Of a stretch of DNA of 64,000 bases, positions 8,639 to 19,260 are shown piece by piece. The notes beneath the pieces are model-generated. The model did not search any database. It was not told where the DNA came from and was given only the letters and a program-made list of their open reading frames with translations. Where the stretch lies: NCBI GenBank assembly GCA_030425185.1, contig JAUIAU010000004.1, forward strand, positions 82,711-146,710, written 5' to 3'. Positions within the stretch are counted from its first letter, which is position 1. Each line of letters starts with the position of its first letter. The translations under genes were made by a program, and so were the position numbers. This DNA is from Alphaproteobacteria bacterium. Its GTDB lineage: Bacteria > Pseudomonadota > Alphaproteobacteria > Rhodobacterales > Rhodobacteraceae.

Positions 8639-9085
8639 TCAGCCCCGTTCTCGGCCGAGGTGGGCGGCGAGCGCGTCGAGCGCCAGCGTGTAGGAGGTCG
8701 GTCCGAAGCCCGCGATCTGGCCCAGGGCGACGGGGGCGATGTGGCTGACGTGCCGGAACGCCTCGCGCGCGTGGATGTTCGAGAGATGCACCTCGACGAC
8801 CGGAAGCTCTGTCGAGGAGATCGCGTCCCGCAGCGCGACGGAGGAATGGGTATACGCCCCGGCGTTCAGGACGACACCCGCGACGCGCCCGCGCGCGGCG
8901 TGCAGCAGGTCGACCATCACGCCCTCGTGGTTCGACTGTTCGAACTCGATGGTGAACCCGAGCCGGGATCCGTGCGCTTCGACCATCGCGCGGATGTCGG
9001 CGAGGGTCGTCGTGCCGTAGATCTCCGGCTGGCGGGTGCCGAGCAGGTTCAGGTTCGGACCGTTGAGAACGAGAATGGCAGTCAT
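8639..9085 (-). CDS. aroQ: 3-dehydroquinate dehydratase, type II
   Basis: This 148-residue dodecameric type II dehydroquinase converts 3-dehydroquinate to 3-dehydroshikimate in the shikimate pathway. The signatures are LNGPNLNLLGTRQPEIYG at residues 7-24, with the catalytic Arg18 and Tyr23; FEQSNHEG near 48; AGAYTHSSVALRDAI near 77; and VHLSNIHAREAFRHVS near 98, with the active-site His. The length is exactly that of the family. It is followed 2 bases later by the LuxR-type regulator, an arrangement that suggests one transcript. Confidence 0.97.
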   Translation of the reverse strand: MTAILVLNGPNLNLLGTRQPEIYGTTTLADIRAMVEAHGSRLGFTIEFEQSNHEGVMVDLLHAARGRVAGVVLNAGAYTHSSVALRDAISSTELPVVEVHLSNIHAREAFRHVSHIAPVALGQIAGFGPTSYTLALDALAAHLGRERG

Positions 9086-9195
9086 CTGGCGGGTCTATCG
9101 TATCGCGTCAAAGGGATAGACTGAGGTGCTAACCGATCCGGGATGAGCGGAAAAGAAGATTCGCGCACCCGCGGGATCTCTCCTTGGATACGCTA

Positions 9196-9210
9196 TTAAC
9201 ATAATATTGA
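9196..9210. promoter_or_regulatory. near-match to a CtrA box / AT-rich promoter region
   Basis: TTAACATAATATTGA matches the CtrA pattern TTAA-N7-TTAA with one mismatch in the second half-site. It lies in the most AT-rich part of the gap between the XRE-cupin gene and aroQ, about 110 bases upstream of aroQ, so it probably marks the aroQ-luxR promoter. CtrA binding itself is uncertain. Confidence 0.3.
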
Positions 9211-9266
9211 TTATCAGCGGAACAGATGGCTCGATCCGAGGTCCGGGACAGGACCGGACAGGCCCC

Positions 9267-9896
9267 CTAGTCGCGCTGAACCAGCGTGATCCACAGGATC
9301 GTCGCATCGTCTTCGGACACCGAGATCACGTTATGGCCCATGGTGGCGTCGTAATAGGCGCTGTCGCCCCGGCGCATCTCGATTGGCTCGTAGAACTCGG
9401 TGATCAGGCGGATCGCGCCGGTCAGCACGTAGAGGAATTCCTCGCCATCGTGGCGGACCCAGCCCTCGAACTCGTCGAAGCTGCGGGCCCGGATGCGGGC
9501 GCGGTATGGCAGCATCGCCTTGCGGGTCAGCCCGCCCGCGAGGATCTCGTGCTCGTAGGTCGAGGTCGGATGCGCCTCGCCCTGCCCGGCCTTCGTGGTG
9601 GTCATCCGCCCGGTCACCTGCGCCTCGCGCGGCGGCGTGAAGAGCTGCGGGATCGGGATGTCGAGCCCGGTCGCCAGCTTCTTCAGCGCGTCATAGGTCG
9701 GCGACATCTGCCCGTTCTCGATCTTCGACAGCGTCGAGCGGGCCAGCCCGGCCTGTTTGGCGGCCTGCTCCAGCGTCCAGCCGCGCGCCTTGCGCAGGTC
9801 GCGGACGCGCTCGCCAAGGTTCAGCGGCTCGACGGGGCCGCCCTCGCCCGAGGCGCGCGCCAGCCGGATCAGGGAAGGTTCGCGGGTGTCATCCAT
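9267..9896 (-). CDS. XRE-family regulator with C-terminal cupin sensor domain
   Basis: This 209-residue regulator has an HTH_3 domain at about residues 25-80 (begins NLGERVRDLRKARGWTLEQA, with LARSTLSKIENGQMSPTYD) and a cupin barrel from about 110 to 209 (SFDEFEGWVRHDGEEFLYVL, TEFYEPIEMRRGDSAYYD, ATMGHNVIS). Proteins of this design sense small molecules such as amines or amino acids through the cupin. I chose ATG 9896 (MDDTREPS); the frame stays open upstream only as antisense of the next gene. It is divergent from the acyl-CoA ligase operon with 66 bases between starts, so it is the best candidate for that operon's regulator. Confidence 0.88.
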   Translation of the reverse strand: MDDTREPSLIRLARASGEGGPVEPLNLGERVRDLRKARGWTLEQAAKQAGLARSTLSKIENGQMSPTYDALKKLATGLDIPIPQLFTPPREAQVTGRMTTTKAGQGEAHPTSTYEHEILAGGLTRKAMLPYRARIRARSFDEFEGWVRHDGEEFLYVLTGAIRLITEFYEPIEMRRGDSAYYDATMGHNVISVSEDDATILWITLVQRD

Positions 9897-9962
9897 GAAC
9901 CGAGGTTGTCGCGCCTTTCCGCGCGACTTGCAACTGCCCGGCCTGCGGCCTAGCCCGAGGGA

Positions 9963-11492
9963 ATGGAGAGCATCTTCGATCTCGGGCCGCCGCCGCCCTG
10001 CCCCGTACCCTACAACGCCGCCGCGGACGTGCTGGCGGCCGGTCGGGCAACACCGGACGCCGTCGCGCTGGAGGTGGTCGGCGGTGTGCAAACCGACATC
10101 TGGACCTTCGCCCGGCTGGAGGCCGCCGTTCTGGGCCTCGCCGGGACACTGGGCGGTCTCGGGCTGCCGCAGGGCGCGCGTGTCCTGTTCCGGCTGGGCA
10201 ACACGGTCGAGTTTCCGGTGGCCTTCCTCGCCTGCCTTGCCGCCGGTCTGGTGCCCGTCCCGACCGCGCAGGGACTGACGCAGCCGGAGGTGACGAAGCT
10301 CGCGGCGGCCTTGCGTCCTGACCTTGTGCTGGCGACCGAGGGCGTCGCGCTGCCCGGCGATTTCCATGGGCCGGTATTGGGCCTGGACGACCTGCGGCGC
10401 GGGATGACGGGTCCGCCCGGGACGCCGATCCTCGGCGATCCGGAGCGGCTCGGATACGTGCTCTTCACCTCCGGCTCGGGCGGCACGCCGCGTCCCGTGG
10501 CCCACGCCCACCGGGCGATCCGGGCGCGGCGGATGATGCATGACGGCTGGCTCGGGCTGCGGCCCGGGGACCGGGTTCTGCACGCGGGGGCCTTCAACTG
10601 GAGCTACACGCTGGGGGTTGGCCTGCTCGACCCGTGGAGCCGTGGCTCAACCGCCATCGTCGTCGCCGAGGGTGTGCCGGTTGAAGCGTTGCCTGAAGTG
10701 ATCCACGCGGCGAATGCGACGATTTTTGCCGCCGTGCCGGGGGTTTACCGGCAGGTCCTGCGGCACTGGCACAAGGGGTGTTCCGCGCAGTTGAGACATG
10801 GCCTGAGCGCCGGAGAGAAGCTTCCTGAACCGATACGCGAAGCGTGGCGCGCGGCCACCGGCACCGAGATCCACGAAGCGATCGGCATGACCGAATGCTC
10901 GACCTTCATCTCCGGCGCGCCGGGCGAGGTCGTGCCGCGCGGGGCCATCGGCCGCCCGCAACCCGGCCGCCGCATCGCGGTGCTGGACGAGGACAACCGC
11001 CCCGTGCCGGTGGGCACGCCCGGGCAGCTGGCGGTCGGGCGCGGCGACCCGGGCCTGTTCCTCGGCTATCTCGACCAGCCGGAGGCGACCGCGCGGCACC
11101 TGACGCCCGACTGGTTCCTGACCGGGGACATGGCGGTGGCCGACGCCGAGGGGTTCGTCACCCACCTCGGGCGGCGCGACGGCATGCTGACGGCGGGCGG
11201 GTTCCGGGTTTCGCCGGTCGAGATCGAGGCGGCCTTCGCCGACCTGCCGGGCCTGACGGCCTGTGCAGCGGTGGAGATCGCCCTGCGCGCGGATACGACC
11301 CTGATCGCGCTGGGTTACACCGGGGCCGAGATTGACAGCGCGCAGCTTGCGGCGCATGGAGCACGGACACTCGCCCGCTACAAGCAGCCGCGCGTTTTCG
11401 CGCATGTCGACACCCTGCCGAGGGGCGGCAATGGCAAGCTGGACCGCCGGGCCCTGCGTATCCTGATCGAGGCCCGCCATGGTCAAGCTTGA
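9963..11492 (+). CDS. AMP-forming acyl-CoA ligase (benzoate-CoA ligase-like)
   Basis: This 509-residue class I adenylate-forming enzyme activates a carboxylic acid to its CoA thioester through an acyl-AMP. The motifs are the P-loop LFTSGSGGTPRPVAHAHRA near residue 165, EAIGMTECSTF near 303 (A5-type), WFLTGDMAVADAEGF near 382 (A7, ATP-ribose Asp), HLGRRDGMLTAGGFRVSP (A8 hinge) near 401, and PRGGNGKLDRRAL at the end, whose Lys is the A10 catalytic lysine. The overall pattern resembles benzoate or short aryl acid CoA ligases, but the substrate cannot be read. It overlaps the following DsbA-like gene by 14 bases and leads a three-gene operon. Confidence 0.88.
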   Translation: MESIFDLGPPPPCPVPYNAAADVLAAGRATPDAVALEVVGGVQTDIWTFARLEAAVLGLAGTLGGLGLPQGARVLFRLGNTVEFPVAFLACLAAGLVPVPTAQGLTQPEVTKLAAALRPDLVLATEGVALPGDFHGPVLGLDDLRRGMTGPPGTPILGDPERLGYVLFTSGSGGTPRPVAHAHRAIRARRMMHDGWLGLRPGDRVLHAGAFNWSYTLGVGLLDPWSRGSTAIVVAEGVPVEALPEVIHAANATIFAAVPGVYRQVLRHWHKGCSAQLRHGLSAGEKLPEPIREAWRAATGTEIHEAIGMTECSTFISGAPGEVVPRGAIGRPQPGRRIAVLDEDNRPVPVGTPGQLAVGRGDPGLFLGYLDQPEATARHLTPDWFLTGDMAVADAEGFVTHLGRRDGMLTAGGFRVSPVEIEAAFADLPGLTACAAVEIALRADTTLIALGYTGAEIDSAQLAAHGARTLARYKQPRVFAHVDTLPRGGNGKLDRRALRILIEARHGQA

Positions 11493-12132
11493 TATCCTGT
11501 CCGATCCCGTCTGCCCGTGGTGCGTGATCGGAAAAGCCGAGCTCGACCGCGCGCTGGAGGCCCAGCCGGATCATCCCTTCGTCATCGAATGGCACCCGTT
11601 CCAGCTGAACCCCGACATGCCCCCGGGCGGCATGGAACGGCAGGATTACCTGCAGTTGAAATTCGGCGACGCCGGGCTTCTGCGTGCCTACCAGCCCATC
11701 GTCGACCGGATCGAGGCGCTGGGGCTCAAGGCCGACCTCGGCGGCATCGCCCGCCAGCCCAACACGCTCAACGCCCATCGGCTGATCCACTGGGCCGGGC
11801 TGGAGGGGCGGCAGACGGCGGCGGTCGCGGCAGTGTTCCGGGCGTTCTTTTCCGAGGGCAAGGACATCGGCGACATCGAGACGCTGATCTCGATCGGCAC
11901 GGGGATCGGCCTCGACGCCGAGATGCTGCGCCGTCTCTTCGCCACCGACACCGATGCCGAGGCCATCGCGCAGCGCGACCGTCATGCCCGGGCGCGCGGC
12001 GTCGGCGGCGTGCCGTGCTTCATCATCGCGAACCGCCATGTGCTGCAGGGGGCGCAGCCCGCCGAGACCTGGATCCAGGTCATCGACGAGATCACCGAGC
12101 AGTTGCGCGCCCAGCCGGAGGACGAGGCATGA
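11479..12132 (+). CDS. DsbA-family (FrnE-like) thioredoxin-fold oxidoreductase
   Basis: This 217-residue cytoplasmic protein has a thioredoxin fold with an inserted helical domain. The active site is Cys12-Pro-Trp-Cys15 in SDPVCPWC, and the cis-proline segment is GVGGVPCFII near residue 176. There is no signal peptide. The family (FrnE, 2-hydroxychromene-2-carboxylate isomerase-like) includes cytoplasmic disulphide isomerases and glutathione-dependent isomerases. CPWC favours a redox role. It overlaps the ligase gene by 14 bases and the MFS gene by 4 (ATGA), so the three are translated together. A joint role, for example handling of an aromatic acid, is only an inference. Confidence 0.88.
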   Translation: MVKLDILSDPVCPWCVIGKAELDRALEAQPDHPFVIEWHPFQLNPDMPPGGMERQDYLQLKFGDAGLLRAYQPIVDRIEALGLKADLGGIARQPNTLNAHRLIHWAGLEGRQTAAVAAVFRAFFSEGKDIGDIETLISIGTGIGLDAEMLRRLFATDTDAEAIAQRDRHARARGVGGVPCFIIANRHVLQGAQPAETWIQVIDEITEQLRAQPEDEA

Positions 12133-13361
12133 CCGCCACCGTCGACACCGCACCGCGTCCGCGGCCGAAACTGAGCCAGGCCGAGTTCATCGCGCTGACC
12201 GGCATGCTGTTCGCGTCGGTCGCGTTCTCCATCGACGCGATGCTGCCCGCCCTGCCCGAGATCACGCGCGAACTGACCCCGGACGCGCCGAACCGCGCGC
12301 AGCTCATCATCGCGGCCTTCGTGCTGGGGATGGGGCTCGGAACCTTCGTCACCGGGCCGCTCAGCGACAGCTTCGGGCGCAAGCCGGTGATCCTCGGCGG
12401 CGCGGCGCTCTACATCTCCGGGGCGCTCATCGCGTGGTACGGGCCCTCGCTGGAGGCGGTCCTGCTGGGCCGCGTGTTGCAGGGCCTCGGGGCCGCCGGG
12501 CCGCGCGTGGTGGCGCTGGCGATCGTGCGCGACCTCTACGAAGGGCGGCAGATGGCGCGGATCGTGTCCTTCGCCATGATGATCTTCACGCTGTTTCCGG
12601 CCGTTGCCCCGCTGATCGGCTCGGCCATCATCGCGGGCTTCGGCTGGCGGGCGATCTTCCTCGCGTTCTTCGCCTTCTCGCTGGTCTCGGTCGGCTGGCT
12701 GACCTTGCGCCAGGAAGAGACCCTGCCCCGCCCGGCGCGGCGGCCGTTCCGGGTCGGCACGCTGATCTCGGCCACGGTCGAGGTCGTCACGCACCGGGTC
12801 GTCTTCCTGTCGATCGTGGTGCAGAGCTTCGTCTTCGCCCTGCTCTTCGCGACCATCGCGACCGTGCAGCCCGTGTTCGACATCACCTACGGTCGCAACG
12901 CGGATTTCCCGTGGATTTTCGCCACCATCGCGCTGGTCTCGGCGCTGCCGTCGCTGATCAACGCGGCCATCGTCGTGCGCTTCGGGATGCGGCGGCTGAT
13001 CCGGGCCGCGCTGCTGAGCCAGGTGATCTTCGCGGCGCTGGCCTGGGCCCTCCTGTCGTCCGAGGTGCTGGGTCCGGCGGCGGGCTTCCCGGTCTACGTG
13101 GCCTGGATCGTCACCATCTTCGGCATGGTCGGCTTCGTGATCGGCAACCTGAACGCGCTCGCCATGCAGCCGATGGGCCATATCGCGGGCACGGCGGCCA
13201 GCGTCATGGGTGCGATTGCCACGCTGGCCGGTGGGGCGCTGGGGGCGGGTCTGGGACAGGCCTTTGACGGGACGGCGGCCCCGCAGGCGCTCGGGGCGCT
13301 GATCTTCAGCGCGCTGGCGCTGGGGATCTTCCGGCTGGTGCCCGACGCGGAAGGGCGCTGA
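12129..13361 (+). CDS. MFS transporter, Bcr/CflA drug-resistance subfamily
   Basis: This 410-residue inner-membrane protein has about 12 membrane segments. The loop 2-3 signature GPLSDSFGRKPVILGGAALY near residue 77 and RVLQGLGAAGPRVVALAIVRD near 115 are typical of the Bcr/CflA subfamily of proton-driven drug exporters. The ATG overlaps the preceding TGA (ATGA). I trimmed the start to MTATVDTAPRPRPKLSQ because longer readings only run antisense through the previous gene. As the last gene of the ligase operon it may export a related compound. It ends 6 bases from the convergent mfd stop. Confidence 0.93.
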   Translation: MTATVDTAPRPRPKLSQAEFIALTGMLFASVAFSIDAMLPALPEITRELTPDAPNRAQLIIAAFVLGMGLGTFVTGPLSDSFGRKPVILGGAALYISGALIAWYGPSLEAVLLGRVLQGLGAAGPRVVALAIVRDLYEGRQMARIVSFAMMIFTLFPAVAPLIGSAIIAGFGWRAIFLAFFAFSLVSVGWLTLRQEETLPRPARRPFRVGTLISATVEVVTHRVVFLSIVVQSFVFALLFATIATVQPVFDITYGRNADFPWIFATIALVSALPSLINAAIVVRFGMRRLIRAALLSQVIFAALAWALLSSEVLGPAAGFPVYVAWIVTIFGMVGFVIGNLNALAMQPMGHIAGTAASVMGAIATLAGGALGAGLGQAFDGTAAPQALGALIFSALALGIFRLVPDAEGR

Positions 13362-13367
13362 GCCGCC

Positions 13368-16300
13368 CTACCCCGCCTTTGCCGGTTTCTTCGCCTTCTC
13401 GGCGGCGCGCGCCTGCTCGGCCAGGTCGCGGGCGACGGCATAGGCGCCCTTGATCCGGTCGCTGTCCTTCACCCAGTCGCGGCGGACGACGATCTTGTTG
13501 TCCTTGATCTTCGCCAGCCCCTTCTGGGCCTCGAGGAAGGTCACGAGGCCCGCCGGGTTCGCGAAGCGGTCGTTGTGGAACTGGATCGTCCCGCCCTTGG
13601 GGCCGGCATCCAGCTTCGCGATCCCCGCCCGCTTGCACATCGCCTTGATCCTGAGGACGAGCAGCAGCCAGTTGACCTCCTTCGGCACGGGGCCGAACCG
13701 GTCGATCAGCTCGGCGGCGAAGCCTTCCAGCTCGACCTTGGTCGTCAGGTGCGACAGGCGCCGGTAGAGGCCGAGGCGCACGTCCCGGTCGGGCACGTAC
13801 TCCTCCGGGATCAGCACCGGCACGCCGAGGTTGATCTGCGGTGCCCACTGGCCGTCGTCGTCGATCAGGCCCTCGCCGTCGCCGGACTTCAGCCGGGCAA
13901 TCGCCTCCTCCAGCATCTGCTGGTAAAGCTCGTAGCCGACTTCACGGAACTGGCCCGACTGTTCCTCGCCCAGCAGGTTGCCCGCGCCCCGGATATCGAG
14001 GTCCTGGCTCGCCAGCGTGAAGCCCGCCCCCAGCGTGTCGAGGCTGCCCAGCACGCGCAGGCGCTTCTCGGCGGCGGGCGTCAGCTTGCCGCGCGGCTTG
14101 GTGGTCAGATAGGCATAGGCGCGCGTCTTAGAGCGCCCGACCCGCCCCCGGATCTGGTAGAGCTGGGCGAGGCCGAACATGTCGGCGCGATGCACGATCA
14201 TCGTGTTGGCGGTCGGGATGTCGAGGCCCGACTCGACGATGGTCGTGGCCAGCAGCACGTCGTACTTGCCGTCGTAGAAGGCGTTCATCCTGTCGTCGAG
14301 CTCGCCCGCCGCCATCTGCCCATGCGCCACGACAACGCTGACCTCGGGCACCTGCTCGCGCAGGAACTCCTCGATCTCGGGCAGGTCGGCGATGCGGGGC
14401 ACGACGTAGAAGGACTGCCCGCCCCGGTAATGCTCGCGCAGCAGCGCCTCGCGGATGGTGACCGCGTCGAACTCGCTGACATAGGTCCGGATCGCGAGGC
14501 GGTCGACCGGGGGCGTGCCGATGATCGACAGGTCCCGCACGCCCGACAGCGACAGCTGCAGCGTGCGCGGGATCGGGGTCGCGGTCAGGGTCAGGACGTG
14601 GATGTCGGTGCGCAGGTCCTTCAGCCGCTCCTTGTGGGCGACGCCGAAGTGCTGTTCCTCGTCGATGATCAGCAGGCCCAGGTTGTGGAAGCTGACGGTC
14701 TTGGCCAGCAGCGCATGAGTGCCGACCACGATGTCGACCGAACCCGCCGCCAGCCGCTTGCGGGTGTCCGCGGCGGCGCTGGAGGGCACGAAGCGCGACA
14801 GCGCGCGGACCTCCAGCGGGAAGCCCCGGAAACGCTCCGCGAAGCTCTGGTAATGCTGGCGGGCCAGCAGCGTCGTCGGCGCGATCACCGCCACCTGCAC
14901 CCCCGACAGCGCCGCGACGAAGGCCGCGCGCATCGCGACCTCGGTCTTCCCAAAGCCGACATCGCCCACGATCAGGCGGTCCATCGGCTGGCCCGAGCAG
15001 AGGTCCCCCAGCACATCCGCGATGGCCGACAGCTGGTCGTCGGTTTCCTGGTAGGGGAAGCGGGCAGCGAACTCCTCCCACATGTCGGGCGGCGGCTCCA
15101 GCACCGGGGCGCGGCGCAGCGCGCGTTCGGCGGCAATGCGGATCAGCCGGTCCGCCATCTGGCGGATGCGCTCCTTCAGGCGGGCCTTCTTGGCCTGCCA
15201 TGCCCCGCCGCCGAGCTTGTCGAGCAGGCCCTGCTCGTGGCCGAAACGGCTGAGAAGCTCGATGTTCTCGACCGGCAGGTACAGCCGGTCCCCGCCCGCG
15301 TATTCCAGATGCAGGCACTCGTGCGGCGCGCCCATCGCGGTGACGGTCTCGAGCCCCTTGTAGAGGCCGACGCCGTGTTCGACATGTACTACCAGGTCGC
15401 CGGGGCTGAGGCTGTCGGCCTCGGCCAGGAAGTTCTCGGCCTTGCGGCGCTTCTTCGGGGCCCGGATCAGCCGGTCGCCCAGAACGTCCTGCTCGGAAAT
15501 GACGGTCAGCGCGCCCGCGCCCTTGTCCGGGGCCTCGAACCCCTGTTCCAGTGGCCAGACCACGAGGTAGACGCCGCCGCGCCCGGCCGGCAGGGCGCGC
15601 ATGTCCGCCAGCGGGGTCGCGCCCGCCACGCCGTGATCGTCGAGAAGTCCCGCGAGCCGCTCGCGCGCGCCTTCGGACCAGGACGCGATGACCACCTGAC
15701 CGGTCTTCGCACGGGTGCGGATGTGCTTCGCGAGTTCGTCGAAGAGGTTCAGCTTTTCCTGCTGCCGCTCCGGCGCGAAGGACCGGCCGAGACGCCCGCC
15801 CGCGTCGATCACGCCCAGCCCGGTGGGCTGCGGCAGGACCGACAGGCGCAGAACGCGGTGCGGGGCCAGCGCCTCGGCCAGCGCGGCCTCGTCGAGGTAA
15901 AGCTGTTCCGGCGGACAGGGTTTGTAGACCGTGTCCATCCGCCCCTTCTGGCCGAGGGCGAGGCGCCGGGTCTCGTACTGGTCCGCGATGCCCTCCCAGC
16001 GGGCGGCATGGGCCGCGCCGGTCTGGTCGTCGAGCATCACGCTCGCCTCCGGCAGGTAGGCCAGCAGCGTGTCCAGCCGCTCGTGGAAGAACGGCAGCCA
16101 GTGCTCCATGCCCGCGTGCTTGCGGCCCGCGCTGATCGCCTCGTAGAGCGGATCGTCGGTGCCCGCCGCGCCGAACTCGATCCGGTAGGTCTGGCGGAAC
16201 CGGGTGATCGCGGCCTCGTCGAGGACGATCTCGGACACCGGCGACAGGTCCACGCGGTCGAGCATCCCGGCGCTGCGCTGGGTCTCGGGGTCGAACCGCC

Positions 16301-16859
16301 GGATGCCGTCCAGCACGTCGCCGAAGAGATCCAGCCGTACCGGCCCGGTCTCGCCCGGCGGGTAGATGTCGACGATGCCGCCGCGCACCGCGTAGTCGCC
16401 CGGCTCGACCACGGTCGGCGCCTGCGTGAAGCCCATCCGGACGAGGAAGGCCCGGAGCGCGGCGAGGTCCAGCCGCCGCCCGACCACCGCCGAGAAGCTT
16501 GCGCCCGCCACCACGTCGCGCGCCGGAACCCGCTGGGTCAGCGCGTTGAGCGTGGTCAGGACCACCAGCCCTTCCGGCACGCCCGCGGCCAGCGCGGCCA
16601 GCGTCGCCATGCGCGCGGCGGCGATGTCGGGATTGGGCGAGACCCGGTCGAACGGCAGGCAGTCCCAGGCGGGGAAATCGAGCACCGGCACCTCGGGCGC
16701 GAAGACCGTCAGCGCCCGCCGCATGGCGTCGAGACGCTTGTCGTCGCGGGCCACGAACAGGACCGGTCCGGCGGCGCGGGCGCGCTCGTCGAGCAGAAGC
16801 CGCGCGTCGAACCCTTCGGGCGCGCCGGAGACGGTGAGGACATTTCGGGGTGCGGTCAT
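13368..16859 (-). CDS. mfd: transcription-repair coupling factor
   Basis: This 1163-residue DNA translocase removes RNA polymerase stalled at lesions and recruits UvrA. The N-terminal UvrB-like region (about 1-350, including RRLDLAALRAFLVRMGF) is followed by the polymerase-interacting domain near 470-540 (LSPGDLVVHVEHGVGLYKGL). The RecG-like motor comes next, with Walker A GDVGFGKTEVAMRAAF near residue 630 and DEEQ near 728 (LLIIDEEQHFGVAHKERLK). The motifs TATPIPRTLQLSLSGVRDLS and QIRGRVGRS and a C-terminal TRCF domain finish it. I chose ATG 16859 (MTAPRNVLTVSGAPEG); the longer open frame upstream is antisense to the next gene. The last residues are Lys/Ala-rich. Confidence 0.97.
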   Translation of the reverse strand: MTAPRNVLTVSGAPEGFDARLLLDERARAAGPVLFVARDDKRLDAMRRALTVFAPEVPVLDFPAWDCLPFDRVSPNPDIAAARMATLAALAAGVPEGLVVLTTLNALTQRVPARDVVAGASFSAVVGRRLDLAALRAFLVRMGFTQAPTVVEPGDYAVRGGIVDIYPPGETGPVRLDLFGDVLDGIRRFDPETQRSAGMLDRVDLSPVSEIVLDEAAITRFRQTYRIEFGAAGTDDPLYEAISAGRKHAGMEHWLPFFHERLDTLLAYLPEASVMLDDQTGAAHAARWEGIADQYETRRLALGQKGRMDTVYKPCPPEQLYLDEAALAEALAPHRVLRLSVLPQPTGLGVIDAGGRLGRSFAPERQQEKLNLFDELAKHIRTRAKTGQVVIASWSEGARERLAGLLDDHGVAGATPLADMRALPAGRGGVYLVVWPLEQGFEAPDKGAGALTVISEQDVLGDRLIRAPKKRRKAENFLAEADSLSPGDLVVHVEHGVGLYKGLETVTAMGAPHECLHLEYAGGDRLYLPVENIELLSRFGHEQGLLDKLGGGAWQAKKARLKERIRQMADRLIRIAAERALRRAPVLEPPPDMWEEFAARFPYQETDDQLSAIADVLGDLCSGQPMDRLIVGDVGFGKTEVAMRAAFVAALSGVQVAVIAPTTLLARQHYQSFAERFRGFPLEVRALSRFVPSSAAADTRKRLAAGSVDIVVGTHALLAKTVSFHNLGLLIIDEEQHFGVAHKERLKDLRTDIHVLTLTATPIPRTLQLSLSGVRDLSIIGTPPVDRLAIRTYVSEFDAVTIREALLREHYRGGQSFYVVPRIADLPEIEEFLREQVPEVSVVVAHGQMAAGELDDRMNAFYDGKYDVLLATTIVESGLDIPTANTMIVHRADMFGLAQLYQIRGRVGRSKTRAYAYLTTKPRGKLTPAAEKRLRVLGSLDTLGAGFTLASQDLDIRGAGNLLGEEQSGQFREVGYELYQQMLEEAIARLKSGDGEGLIDDDGQWAPQINLGVPVLIPEEYVPDRDVRLGLYRRLSHLTTKVELEGFAAELIDRFGPVPKEVNWLLLVLRIKAMCKRAGIAKLDAGPKGGTIQFHNDRFANPAGLVTFLEAQKGLAKIKDNKIVVRRDWVKDSDRIKGAYAVARDLAEQARAAEKAKKPAKAG

Positions 16860-16915
16860 GCCGGGCGACTTACCCCAGCGGGGGGTGGTGTCAACAGGCC
16901 ATGGGGCGCCGGGCC

Positions 16916-18585
<1,670 letters not shown>

Positions 18586-18671
18586 CACCGACCACCAGAT
18601 CGGGTAGATACATTCGCAGAGCGCCCGCCAGAGGCGCGTCGAGGCACGTCACAGGACAAGAGGCAGATCAG

Positions 18672-19235
18672 ATGCAGCACAGCTGGACCCGGCGCGGCGT
18701 GATCGCCGCCTTTCCCGCGCTCGCCGTTACGGCAGGGTGCACCACCGTTTCGGGCAGCCAGGCCCGCGGTCAGAAGATCGACTCGCGCGTCGATGCGGCC
18801 TTTTTGTATCTCTACCAGAACGTTCCGGGGGCGCAGGACCTCGCGTCGCGCTCGGTCGGCATCCTGATGATGCCGCTGATCACCGAGGCCGGGCTGGGCT
18901 TCGGCGGCGCCTACGGACGCGGGGCGCTCCGGATCGGCGGCGCGACGGTGGATTACTACGCCGCCGCCTCGGGCAGCTTCGGCCTGCAGATCGGGGCCCA
19001 GCAATACGCGCATGCGCTGTTCTTCCTGACCGAGGACGCGCTGGCCCGGTTCCGCTCGTCGGCGGGGTTCTCGGTCGGCGGCGACCTCGAGGTGGCGGTG
19101 GCCTCGTCCGGCGTGGCGTACACGGCCGACACCACGACGACGACCGAGCCCATCGTGGCGATGATCTTCGGCCAGGCCGGCCTGATCGCGGGCGCGACAC
19201 TGGAAGGCACCAAATACACCCGTATCTATCCGTAA
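18672..19235 (+). CDS. SYLF-domain lipoprotein (YSC84-related)
   Basis: This 187-residue protein has a twin-arginine-like signal (WTRRGVIAAFPALAVTAGC) with a lipobox ending at Cys23, so the mature part should be lipid-anchored in the cell envelope. The SYLF domain fills the rest: FLYLYQNVPGAQDLASRSVG, then LMMPLITEAGLGFGGAYGRG, and the terminal GLIAGATLEGTKYTRIYP. SYLF domains bind lipids in eukaryotes; the bacterial role is not established. I chose ATG 18672 because it gives the signal peptide and has AGGCAG upstream. It ends 25 bases before the penicillin-acylase-type gene and is probably cotranscribed with it. Confidence 0.88.
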   Translation: MQHSWTRRGVIAAFPALAVTAGCTTVSGSQARGQKIDSRVDAAFLYLYQNVPGAQDLASRSVGILMMPLITEAGLGFGGAYGRGALRIGGATVDYYAAASGSFGLQIGAQQYAHALFFLTEDALARFRSSAGFSVGGDLEVAVASSGVAYTADTTTTTEPIVAMIFGQAGLIAGATLEGTKYTRIYP

Positions 19236-19260
19236 CCGCGACCGGGGAGGCGAAGCCGCG

